Under the pieces are notes generated by a model. It was given only the letters and a program-made list of their open reading frames with translations, searched no databases and had not been told where the DNA came from. This document shows positions 7,702 through 19,800 of a DNA stretch of 45,275 nucleotides, in pieces. This DNA comes from Bacteroidota bacterium (GTDB taxonomy: Bacteria > Bacteroidota > Bacteroidia > Flavobacteriales_F > PHOS-HE28). A program made the position numbers and the translations under genes. The stretch spans positions 1 to 45,275 of the forward strand of contig JAFEAI010000274.1 in the NCBI GenBank assembly GCA_018266475.1, given 5' to 3'. The first letter of the stretch is position 1; each line of letters starts with the position of its first letter.

Positions 7702-8775
7702 ATGGACGCGGAACAGAAGAACAGCAAGCGCAGGTGGATCATCATCGGGTTCTCGGTAGCGCTGGTGGTATTGGTGTTCGTACGCTTAGCGCACAACAAG
7801 CGCACGGCGGAGGCGCTGGTCTACCGCTACGACAGTGCGAAGCCCGTATCGGTGGCCGTGGACACCTTGCGGCTGGAGCCCTTGGGCGAAGGGCGCTCGT
7901 ACGTGGGCCTCTTCGAGCCGGACCGCGAGAGCAAGGTGAGCGCCGAGGTGCAGGGCAAGATCGCGGAGGTGCTGGTGGATGTGGGCAGGCGTGTAAGCAG
8001 AGGCCAACCGCTGGTGCAACTGGACAACTCCTTGCTGCGCCTGCAATTACAAGGCGTGGAAGTACAGATCGGCGGCCTGCAAAGCGATGTGGACCGATAT
8101 ACCGTGCTGGCCAAGGCCGATGCCGTGCAAGGCGTGCAATTGGAAAAAGCCGAATTGGGCCTGCGGACGGCCCAGGTGCAGCGCGCCACCCTGCAGGAGC
8201 AGATCGCCAAGACCACCATCCGTGCGCCCTTCGCGGGCATCGTAACCGCCAAGTTAAATGAGGCGGGAGCCTTTGCAGCACCGGGCGTGCCCTTGGTGCA
8301 GCTCACCGACATCGCCACGCTGCGTTTCACCGTCAGCGTGCCCGAGGCGGACATCGCCGGCTTCAAGGAAGGCCGGAGCTGGCGTGTCACCGCGGATGCG
8401 CTGCCCGGCATTCCGCTGGATGGCACCGTGGTGCTCGTGGGCGCCAAGGCCGATCCCGCCAACAACTACCCGGTGCAGTTACGGGTGAAGAACACCGCCG
8501 ATGGCAACATCCGTGCGGGCATGTTCGGCCGCGTATTCCTGCATGAAGGCGAACGGCAACAAGGCGTGCTGCTGGCCACCAACGCGGTGATGATGGAGGA
8601 AGGCCGTGCCGAGGTGTACCTGGTGAAGGATGGCAAGGCCGCACGCCGCGCCGTCTCCACCGGAACGCACGTGGGCGACAGGCTGGAGATCACCCACGGC
8701 CTCGCCCCCGGCGACGTGGTGGTCACCGCAGGCTTCATCGACCTGCGCGACGGCGCAAACGTGGTAGTGCAGTAA
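7702..8775 (+). CDS. RND efflux periplasmic adaptor (HlyD/AcrA family)
   Basis: Encodes 357 residues. A membrane anchor at about 12-29 (WIIIGFSVALVVLVFVRL) follows a basic N-terminus. Then come the split lipoyl domain (ESKVSAEVQGKIAEVLVDVG, later TTIRAPFAGIVTAKLNEAGA), a short alpha-hairpin between them, a beta-barrel (about 210-280) and a membrane-proximal domain ending in TAGFIDLRDGANVVVQ. It bridges the inner-membrane permease and the outer-membrane channel. It starts 6 nt after the channel gene and ends 12 nt before the permease gene, so co-translation is likely. There is no lipobox cysteine; the anchor is a true transmembrane helix. Confidence 0.93.
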   Translation: MDAEQKNSKRRWIIIGFSVALVVLVFVRLAHNKRTAEALVYRYDSAKPVSVAVDTLRLEPLGEGRSYVGLFEPDRESKVSAEVQGKIAEVLVDVGRRVSRGQPLVQLDNSLLRLQLQGVEVQIGGLQSDVDRYTVLAKADAVQGVQLEKAELGLRTAQVQRATLQEQIAKTTIRAPFAGIVTAKLNEAGAFAAPGVPLVQLTDIATLRFTVSVPEADIAGFKEGRSWRVTADALPGIPLDGTVVLVGAKADPANNYPVQLRVKNTADGNIRAGMFGRVFLHEGERQQGVLLATNAVMMEEGRAEVYLVKDGKAARRAVSTGTHVGDRLEITHGLAPGDVVVTAGFIDLRDGANVVVQ

Positions 8776-8787
8776 CCCGATCCGGCC

Positions 8788-11700
8788 ATGAACATCACAG
8801 AGATCTCGATCCGGCGGCCTTCGCTGATCATCGTGCTCTTCAGCGTCTTCGCGCTCTTGGGCATCATCGGCTACATGAACCTCAGCTATGAGCTCATGCC
8901 CGACTTCAACCAGCCCGTGGTGGTGATCCGCACCGGCTACCCGGGCGCCGAGCCCAACGAGGTGGAGACCTCCGTGTCGGGCAAGATCGAGGACGCCCTC
9001 TCCAACCTCGAGGGTGTGGATTACTTGGTCACCAAATCACTGCCCGACGCCTCGGTGATCATCGCCAACCTGAAGTACGGCACCGACCTGGACCGTACCA
9101 TGCAGGATGCCCAGCGCTACATCGACAACATCCGCAAGGACCTGCCGGCGGACATCCTCAACCCCGTGATGAGCAAGGTATCCCCCAACGACCTGCCCAT
9201 CATGTCCGTCAGCGCCTTGAGCAAGCTTCCTCCCACGGTGTTCTTCCAGCGCATGAAGGACGACTTCCTGCCGCAAGTGCAGCAGATCAAAGGCGTGGCC
9301 GAGATCACCGTGCTGGGCGGCGAGCAGCGTGAAGTACAGGTGAAGGTGAACCGAGATAAACAACGCCTGTACCGCGTGCCGTTGCAGCAAGTGGTGGAGG
9401 CCATCAAGCGCGCCGGCATCGATCTGCCCGCAGGGCGCGTGGAGACCGACGAACAGAGCAGCACCGTGCGCGTGTTAGGCAAGTTCACCTCGCTGCAGTC
9501 CATCCGCAACGTGCAGGTTGCCATGCCCGTGCCGGGCAGTCCCGTGTACGTGAAGGACCTTGCCGAAGTGGTTGACGGCACCAAGGAAGCCAGCTCCGTG
9601 AGCTATTACAACGGCCAAAAAGGCATCGGGCTGCTGATCAAAAAGCAAGGCGATGCCAACGCGGTGGACGTGTCCAAGGCCGTGCGCGCCAAATTCCATG
9701 AGATGGAAACGGCCAACCGCGCGGACGGCGTGCAGTTCGTGGTGGCCGACGACAGCACCGACAACACCATCGCAGCGGTGAACTCCGTGGTCTTCGACCT
9801 CATCCTCGCCGTGATCCTCGTCTCCCTGGTGATGCTGCTCTTCCTGCGCAGCTTCCGCAACGCCCTCATCGTGGCCGTGGCCATCCCCACCTCGCTCATC
9901 ACCGCCTTCGCCATGATGTGGCTGCTCGGCTACACCCTCAACCTGATGACCCTGCTGGCCATGTCGCTCATCATCGGCATCCTGGTGGACGATGCCACCG
10001 TGGTGCTGGAGAACATCCAGCGCCACCTGGACATGGGCAAGCCCAAGCGCACCGCCGCCTTCGATGGCCGCATGGAGATCGGTTTCGCCGCGCTCTCCAT
10101 CACCTTGGTGGACGTGGTGGTCTTCCTGCCCATCCTCTTCCTGCAGGTCTTCGTCGCCGACATGCTCAAGCAATTCTCCGTGGTGGTGATCACCTCCACG
10201 CTCACCAGCCTGCTCGTGGGCTTCACCCTTACGCCCTGGTTAGCCTCGCGCATCGGCACCAAGGAAGACCTGCGCCCAACCAATGCCTTCAACCGCTTCC
10301 TGCAGTGGTTCGAAGGCGGGCTGGAAGCCTTCATCCAATGGTACGGGCGCGCCCTGCAATGGGTGCTGGGCCACAAGCTGCTGTTCACCGGCTTCGTACT
10401 GCTGCTTTTCGCAGGCACCGCCGCCATGATGAAGCAGCACATCATCGGCAAGGAACTGATCACCACCGGCGACCAGGGCAAGTTCCGCCTCGCGCTGGAA
10501 TTCGACAAGGCCACGGCCTTGCCCCGCAACGACTCGGTTTCCCGCGTGATCGGCACCTACATCCTCGCACAACCCGAGGTGGCCACGCTCTTCAGCAACG
10601 TGGGCGGGCCCAGCACCGGCATCGGCAGCTTGGGCGTGGGCGCGGCCAACAAGAGCGAGTTCACCGTACAGCTAAAGCCCAAGAAAGAGATCGGCAACGT
10701 GGCCACTGAAGCCTTCATGCGCAAGCTCCGCGAAGTGCTCACCAAGGAACACACCGGCATCAACTTCTCGATGATGGCCTTGGGACTGGTGCCGCGTACC
10801 GCACCGATCGAGATCACCCTCAGCGGCCGCAGCCGAGGGGAAGTGATGGCCACCGCGAACAGCCTCAAAGGCGTGGTGCAAGCCATCCCCGGCGCGGACA
10901 ACGTGCGGCTCTCCGTGGAGGAAGGAAGCCCCGAATGGAAAGTGGTGCCCGATGCGGACAAGATGCAGCGCCTCGGCCTCAACACCGCTTACACCGGCAT
11001 GGCCCTGCGCACCGCCTTCACCGGCAACGACGATGCCACCCTCACCGAGGCCGGCACCGAATACCCCGTGCGCATCCGCCTGGATCGCTTCGACCGCCGC
11101 AACTTCGCCGACGTGCAGCAGCTCACCGTGGTGAACCCCATGGGCATGCCCCTGCAAGTGGCCCAGTTCGCCCACATCCAACGCGGCAACGCGCCATCGC
11201 TGCTGGAACGCAAGGACCGCCAGCCCGCCGTAACCCTCACCGCCGATGCCCTGGGAAGGCCATCCGGCTCCGTGGCAGACGACGTGGTGGCCTACATCAA
11301 GGACCACCCGCTGCCCGAGGGCATGGGCATGGCCTGGGGCAGCGACATCAAGCGGCAGAACGAAAGCTTCGGCGCGCTCGGCTCGGTGCTGCTCATCTCC
11401 TTCATCCTCATCTACCTCATCCTCGTGGCCCTCTACGACAGCTACATCTACCCCTTCGTGGCGCTCTTCGCCATACCCGTGGCGGCCATCGGCGCCTTTC
11501 TCGCGCTCAACCTCTCCATGAGCCAGCTCAGCCTCTTCGCCCTGCTGGGCCTCATCATGCTCATGGGCTTGGTCACCAAGAACGCCATCCTCATCGTGGA
11601 TTTCACCAACCAGCTGAAGGCCGAAGGAAAGCCCTACGCCCAAGCGCTGGTCACGGCCGGCAAGGAACGCATGCGCCCCATCCTGATGACCACCCTCTCC

Positions 11701-11889
11701 ATGGCCATCGGCATGCTGCCCATCGCCTTGGCCACCGGCACCGCCGCCGAATGGAAGAACGGCCTGGCCTGGGTGATCATCGGAGGCCTGCTCTCCTCAT
11801 TGGCCCTTACCGTGTTCCTGGTGCCCATGGTGTACTATGTGGTGGACAGGCTAAAAGAGCGATTCACCAAACGGGCGCGCCCGGCGTGA
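8788..11889 (+). CDS. RND-family inner membrane efflux permease
   Basis: Encodes 1033 residues, the full size for AcrB/HAE1-type transporters. It begins MNITEISIRRPSLIIVLFSV, with TM1 at about 10-30, and has two large periplasmic loops (about 35-335 and 560-860). The TM4 proton-relay pair Asp401-Asp402 is present in GILVDDATVVLENI. The C-terminal half keeps the FALLGLIMLMGLVTKNAILI and RMRPILMTTLSMAIGMLPIA signatures. It is a proton-driven exporter of small molecules such as drugs, bile salts or lipids; the sequence does not reveal the substrate. It is the third structural gene of the TetR-controlled run. Confidence 0.95.
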   Translation: MNITEISIRRPSLIIVLFSVFALLGIIGYMNLSYELMPDFNQPVVVIRTGYPGAEPNEVETSVSGKIEDALSNLEGVDYLVTKSLPDASVIIANLKYGTDLDRTMQDAQRYIDNIRKDLPADILNPVMSKVSPNDLPIMSVSALSKLPPTVFFQRMKDDFLPQVQQIKGVAEITVLGGEQREVQVKVNRDKQRLYRVPLQQVVEAIKRAGIDLPAGRVETDEQSSTVRVLGKFTSLQSIRNVQVAMPVPGSPVYVKDLAEVVDGTKEASSVSYYNGQKGIGLLIKKQGDANAVDVSKAVRAKFHEMETANRADGVQFVVADDSTDNTIAAVNSVVFDLILAVILVSLVMLLFLRSFRNALIVAVAIPTSLITAFAMMWLLGYTLNLMTLLAMSLIIGILVDDATVVLENIQRHLDMGKPKRTAAFDGRMEIGFAALSITLVDVVVFLPILFLQVFVADMLKQFSVVVITSTLTSLLVGFTLTPWLASRIGTKEDLRPTNAFNRFLQWFEGGLEAFIQWYGRALQWVLGHKLLFTGFVLLLFAGTAAMMKQHIIGKELITTGDQGKFRLALEFDKATALPRNDSVSRVIGTYILAQPEVATLFSNVGGPSTGIGSLGVGAANKSEFTVQLKPKKEIGNVATEAFMRKLREVLTKEHTGINFSMMALGLVPRTAPIEITLSGRSRGEVMATANSLKGVVQAIPGADNVRLSVEEGSPEWKVVPDADKMQRLGLNTAYTGMALRTAFTGNDDATLTEAGTEYPVRIRLDRFDRRNFADVQQLTVVNPMGMPLQVAQFAHIQRGNAPSLLERKDRQPAVTLTADALGRPSGSVADDVVAYIKDHPLPEGMGMAWGSDIKRQNESFGALGSVLLISFILIYLILVALYDSYIYPFVALFAIPVAAIGAFLALNLSMSQLSLFALLGLIMLMGLVTKNAILIVDFTNQLKAEGKPYAQALVTAGKERMRPILMTTLSMAIGMLPIALATGTAAEWKNGLAWVIIGGLLSSLALTVFLVPMVYYVVDRLKERFTKRARPA

Positions 11890-11907
11890 ATACCGGTCAA
11901 GCAGGCC

Positions 11908-12876
11908 ATGAACGGGATCATCGCCACCGCATTGTTTGCAGCCCTGGTGCCATTGGCTGCAAGTGCCCAAACACAGACAAGCCCGTCGCTGCAGGTGGCG
12001 TGGGACAACGACTACCTTGTTTTCAAGGGCGACGGCACCGACCGCTACTACACCAACGGGGTGCGGGTGGAGTATTTCTTCCGCCGGGAGAAGCGCAACT
12101 TCCTGCAATGCGTGCTGCTGCAGGTGGCGGATGACGATAACCGCTACGGCTGGGGCCTCGCCCAGCACATGTTCACCCCCTCGCGGATCGACATTGCCGA
12201 GGTACAGCCCGATGACCGGCCTTACGCCGGTGCGCTATTCGCCATCCACTCGCTCCGCTCCTTGGACTGGGCGAAGCGGATGACCGTGAACACGGAGATG
12301 AACATCGGCGTGATGGGTCCGCTGAGCATGGCCGACCAGGCCCAGACCTGGGTGCATGGCGCCATCGGTTACACCATTCCCGAAGGCTGGGGCAACCAGG
12401 TGCCGAACGACATCATTCTCAACTACAACCTCGAGGTGGAGCGCGAAGTGGTGAACGTGCCGGGCAAGCTGATCGTGTCAGGCATCATGGATGCCTTCGT
12501 GGGCACGCTGTACGATGCCATGGGCGCAGGATTCAGCCTGCGGATGGGCCGCGTGCGCAGCGCGTATGATGCGCCTTCCGAAGCAAGCAACGGGGGAAGA
12601 AAGTACCAGCTCTACCTGTTGATGCAGCCCACCGCCCGGGTGATCTACTACAACGCCCTGCTGCAAGGCGGGATCATTCATCACATCACCGCCTCGGAGG
12701 AAGGCTACACCCTTGGCAAGGACCAGTTGGAGCGGATCAGTGCCTTCACCGAAGTTGGGGTGGTGTACGAACGGCCAAAGCTTTCCATCAAGCTCGCCCA
12801 AAAGATGCGCACCGCGCCTTTTCGGGGTGGCAACGCACTGGAATACGGCAGCGTGACCGTGGCATTCAACCTGTGA
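11908..12876 (+). CDS. LpxR-like lipid A deacylase (DUF2219 family)
   Basis: Encodes 322 residues with a signal peptide (MNGIIATALFAALVPLAASA). The mature part has the family blocks: Asn34-Asp35 in AWDNDYLVF, DRYYTNGVRVEY (45-56), GLAQHMFTP (83-91), DDRPYAGALF (102-111), MGPLSMADQAQTWVH ending at His150, and EGWGNQVPND. In characterised LpxR these regions form the active site of an outer-membrane beta-barrel that removes the 3'-acyloxyacyl chain from lipid A. It starts 18 nt after the RND permease, so it is probably in the same operon, which suggests coupled pumping and outer-membrane remodelling. Activity is inferred from motifs only. Confidence 0.82.
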   Translation: MNGIIATALFAALVPLAASAQTQTSPSLQVAWDNDYLVFKGDGTDRYYTNGVRVEYFFRREKRNFLQCVLLQVADDDNRYGWGLAQHMFTPSRIDIAEVQPDDRPYAGALFAIHSLRSLDWAKRMTVNTEMNIGVMGPLSMADQAQTWVHGAIGYTIPEGWGNQVPNDIILNYNLEVEREVVNVPGKLIVSGIMDAFVGTLYDAMGAGFSLRMGRVRSAYDAPSEASNGGRKYQLYLLMQPTARVIYYNALLQGGIIHHITASEEGYTLGKDQLERISAFTEVGVVYERPKLSIKLAQKMRTAPFRGGNALEYGSVTVAFNL

Positions 12877-12898
12877 ACCCCGAAACAACGGATCAACC

Positions 12899-13381
12899 AT
12901 GGACATGATCGCAACCACGGTGGCAGCCTTGGCCTTGTGCATGGCCGCCACGCAAACCAGCATTCATTTCCCTATTGCCCCAGCCTCCCCGGTGGGATGG
13001 GCGGAACGCACCGCAACGCTCACCGTGGAAGTGGAACACCTGCGCAACGCCATGGGCTGCGTGCAATTCGCCCTGTACGACCGCGACGGCACCATTCCCG
13101 ATGAACATTACGAGCACTGGTACAAGCTGGGCACTGCGCCGATAACCGATGGCAAGGCCACCTACACCTTCACCAACCTGCCACCGGGGCGCTATGCCGT
13201 ACACATCCTGCATGACGAGAACGCGAACGGCAAGATCGACAAGGGCCTCTTCCTGCCCAAGGAAGGCATCGGTTTCTCCAACTACACCTCGGTAGGGCCC
13301 ATGAACCGGCCCAACTTCAAGAAAGCCAGCTTTGTGGTGGAGGGGGAAATGCGGGTGCTAGTGAAGGTGGTGTACTTGTGA
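12899..13381 (+). CDS. DUF2141 family exported protein
   Basis: Encodes 160 residues. A short hydrophobic N-terminus (MDMIATTVAALALCMAATQT) suggests export. The mature part has the DUF2141 pattern: LTVEVEHLRNAMGCVQFALY, then YTFTNLPPGRYAVHILHDEN, then NGKIDKGLFLPKEGIGFSNY. The fold is probably an immunoglobulin-like beta sandwich; the function is unknown. It lies 22 nt after the LpxR-like gene and is the last gene of the pump run. A second in-frame ATG two codons downstream is an alternative start. The next 600 nt are gene-free. Confidence 0.85.
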   Translation: MDMIATTVAALALCMAATQTSIHFPIAPASPVGWAERTATLTVEVEHLRNAMGCVQFALYDRDGTIPDEHYEHWYKLGTAPITDGKATYTFTNLPPGRYAVHILHDENANGKIDKGLFLPKEGIGFSNYTSVGPMNRPNFKKASFVVEGEMRVLVKVVYL

Positions 13382-13990
13382 ACGCGGTTTCCCTTGCCGT
13401 GAGAACCAAGGGTCCGGGCTAAGAGATCCTGGCGTACGGTGGATCCATGTGCGCTGAGGCCTCCGCCAGGGATGACAGCGGCGGCCCGGTGAAGCAGCGT
13501 GCCAGCAGCGCACGGGGCGAGGAGGCTGCGAGGAACGAGCAGACCCCGCAGCCCGATGCGATGCGGCACGCGGCAAGACGGCCACAGCGGACAGCCCGAC
13601 GGGTGCCCAACCGGAACTATTGCCGAAGGCCGGGAAGGAAGGCACCCGGGGCGGCCAAAAGACCTCCGGACATCCAGGTACACTTCAATCCTTTGCATAA
13701 TGCTTCGGCCAATAGGGCGCAAGAACTACAACTGCGTCAAGGTCCGCTGCGCGAGGCCTTGATGGGACTCAAGGTCCGCCTCACCAGACCTAGATGGAAG
13801 GAAAACCCCGCCATTCCGTCCGCAACACCCCGCCCCTGCTGGACTTTTTGACATTGGCGAACCGCGCTGAACTGCCACTTGTTCCGCATTAGCTTCGCGG
13901 TGCGTGCCTTGATATGGCCGCACGGACCTGTACACAACAGCACTGTACCGTTGACCCACCGGATCAACATTCACCAGCGAAAGCATACCC
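13382..13990. other. 609-bp gene-free region with dispersed repeats
   Basis: No supported gene; the open frames are arginine- and proline-rich with no family features. TCAAGGTCCGC occurs at 13737-13747 and 13769-13779, the first inside a segment nearly identical to one at 5411-5435. The segment 13440-13690 looks like a dispersed repeat or relic, but this window holds only one copy. The last 130 nt should contain the clpB promoter; no clear TAnnTTTG was found. Confidence 0.45.
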
Positions 13991-16645
<2,655 letters not shown>

Positions 16646-16664
16646 GGGTGAGGGGGCAGGGGGT

Positions 16665-16722
16665 AGGGCATAGGGCGTGGTTCGTAGGGCGTGGCACCCC
16701 TACGAACCACGAACTATGCCCT
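16665..16722. terminator. Large two-part hairpin after clpB
   Basis: An inner stem of 13 bp (GTGGTTCGTAGGG with CCCTACGAACCAC, 8-nt loop) lies within outer arms AGGGCATAG and CTATGCCCT. There is no T-run, so it may be an extragenic palindrome that stabilises or ends the clpB message rather than a classical terminator. Confidence 0.55.
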
Positions 16723-16860
16723 CCTCCCTATTCAAAGGGCAAAGTGCTTGATGACTGGCTGTTGAGCAGGGCGTGCCCACTTACCATGCACCGGCCAGCA
16801 CACGGGCCAGGCATAGCACAAATTCTTCCTCCAATAGCGTAAGTTGCGCTGCATCCATTC

Positions 16861-19800
16861 ATGCCCCTCACACCCCTCATCCTCGACCTGGAGCTTACCA
16901 CCGACGGCCAGCGCCTGCGGGACGTGGGCGCGCTCTTCGGCCACGGTGAACTGCACGAGCGGAAATTGGACAAGCTGGAGCCCTGGCTGAAGGAAGCCGA
17001 AATACTGGCAGGGCACAACATCCTGCGGCACGATGCGCCTTTCCTACGGCAACGCTTGGGCGAGGAGGCCATGGCAGGAAAGAAGCTCTGCGATACGCTC
17101 TGCTGGTCCCCGTTGCTGTATGCGGACAAGCCGTACCACAAGCTGGTGAAGGGGTACAAGCTCCATGATGAGGAAGCCGAGAACAACCCGTTGAGCGATG
17201 CGAAGCTGTGCAGGCAATTGCTGAATGACCTGCTGGGCAAATGGCGCGCCCTGCCGGAACCTCTGCAACAGGTGTTCCGCTCCTTATTGCACGACCGGCC
17301 AGGCTATGATGGCTTCCTTGCGCTGATCGAAGAACCGGATGCTCCCGTCGGCGACGCGGCGGCACTGGCCCGCACCGCCCTCGGGCCAAGCTTCTGCCGC
17401 AGTGCCGACCTTGATCACATTGCCCTGCAATGGCCGGTTGAACTGGCCCATGCCCTGGCGCTGATCGCCACGGACCAGGAAGCATCGGTGCTGCCCCATT
17501 GGGTGGTACATGAGCTGCCGCAAAGCGCGGACATCCTGCATGCCCTGCGCTTCACCCCTTGTGCAGATGCGTCCTGCGCGTACTGCAAGCAGAAGCTGAA
17601 CCCGCAACAGGGCTTGGAACGGATCTACGGCTTCAGCCAATTCCGCCCTTTCGGCGATGAAGAAGGCATGGGCATCCAGGAACGATCCGTGCGGCTTGCA
17701 TTGAAAGGTGGGTCGCTGCTCACTGTGTTCCCCACGGGCGGCGGCAAGTCACTTGCTTTTCAGCTTCCGGCCTTGATGCAAGGCGAGCTCACCCGCGCGC
17801 TCACCGTGGTGGTTTCACCGCTGGTGTCGCTGATGAAAGACCAGGTGGAAGTGCTGGAGGACCGCTTCGGCAACGTGCAGGCCGTGCAGCTCAACAGCCT
17901 GCTCTCCCCCTTGGAACGCAAGGAAGTGCTGGAACGCATCGAACAAGGCGGAGCGCACCTGCTGTACGTGGCCCCGGAATCGCTACGCTCCCCCACCCTT
18001 TTCCGGCTGCTGGCCGGCAGGCACATCGCCCGTTTCGTGGTGGACGAAGCCCACTGCTTCAGCGCATGGGGGCACGATTTCCGCGTGGACTACCTCTACA
18101 TCGCAGGTTTCATCCGCGAGCTGATGGAGGCCAAGGGAACTACGGCGCCGATCCCGGTTTCCTGTTTCACCGCCACCGCCAAGCCGCAAGTGATCGCCGA
18201 CATCCGCAACTACTTCCGCAAGGAGCTCGGCCTGGAGCTCCAGCCTTTCATCAGCCATGCCCGGCGTGAAAACCTGGCCTACGAGGTGGTTCCGTTGATC
18301 GACACCGCCACTGAAACCCGGCAACGCAAGCTGCTGCAAACGCTGCAAGCCAGCGAAATGCCCGCCATCGTATACGTATCGCGCACCAAGCGGGTGGATG
18401 AACTGGCGAACCTGCTCACCGCCGCCGGCATGCCCGCGCTCGGCTACCACGGCAAAATGAAGCGGGAGGTGAAGCAACTGAACCAGGAAGCCTTCATGAA
18501 GGGCGAAGCGGATGTGATGGTGGCCACCAATGCGTTCGGCATGGGCGTGGACAAAGAGGATGTGCGCACGGTGGTCCACTACAACATTTCCGCATCACTG
18601 GAAAATTACGTGCAGGAGGCCGGCCGCGCGGGGCGGAAACAGGCGATCCAAGCGCGCTGCCTGGTGCTCTACCACCCGGACGACATGGACGGCCACTTCC
18701 AGTTGCTGCGCCAAAGCAAGCTCAACCAGCAAGAGATCGACCAGATCTGGCGCGCCCTGAAGCGCATGACCAAGTTCCGCGACCGCGTGAGCAAGTCCGC
18801 CATGGAACTGGCCGTGGCCGCCGGCTGGGACGTGGAAATGCGCGACCTTCAGAACAAGGTGACCGCATCGCTGGCCGCCTTGGAGGAAAGCGGCTATGTG
18901 AAGCGCACACTCAACAGCCCGCAAGTGTTCGCCACCAGCCTGCTCACCAAAGACCTCGACGGTGCCTTGCGGATCGTGCGTGCCAGCAACCTCACCGAAA
19001 AGCAACAGGAAGATTGCTCCCGTGTGTTGCAGCGCATAATCAAGCACGACGAGACCAAACTGGACGAAGTGGCCGAAATGCTTGGCATGCCTTTGCGCCA
19101 AGCGGTGCGTACCGTACAGCTCCTGCGCGAACTCAAGGTGCTCGATGACCAACAAGACCTCACCGCATTTCTTGACCTCAGGCCCCGCGCCGGCTCGGAG
19201 GCACGGCTCAAATTGATCCTCGCCATGGAACAGGCCCTGCTGCCGCAGATCGGCGCAGAGGGCACTACCACCAGCTTACGCGCGCTCAACCAAACCCTGC
19301 TCGACCAAGGCATCGCCAGCCAAACCGGCGACATCCACCTGCTGCTCAACTACTGGAAACGGCGCGGCTTCATGCGCATGCGCCGCATCGCCCGGTCGGA
19401 GCACGTCTACCGCATCACCCTGCGCACAGACCCGGACGAACTGAAGCGCGAATTGGAGCAACGCCACGCACTGGCCACGGCCTGTTGGCGATACTTGCTC
19501 GGCACCGCGCAGAACACGGACAAGGATGGCGCCAAGGAAGAAGTGCGTGCAGCTTTCTCCTTGATCGGTCTGCGCGACATACTGGCACAAGGGCTCTTCG
19601 GCGCTGTGCATGACGTTCGTCCCCTGGAAAAGACCCTTCTCTTCCTGCATGCAAGCAAGGTGATCAGTTTGGAGGACGGGTTCATGGTGATCTATCAACG
19701 CCTGAACGTGGACCGGTTGGAAATGAACCGGCGCAAACAATTCACCCGGGAAGACTATGCCCAGTTGGACCTCCACTACCGCAACCGCACCGAGCAGATC

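Noticed and set aside
13447-13851. 134-codon frame before clpB
   Set aside because: Arg/Pro-rich, no ribosome site or promoter, and it includes dispersed repeat copies.
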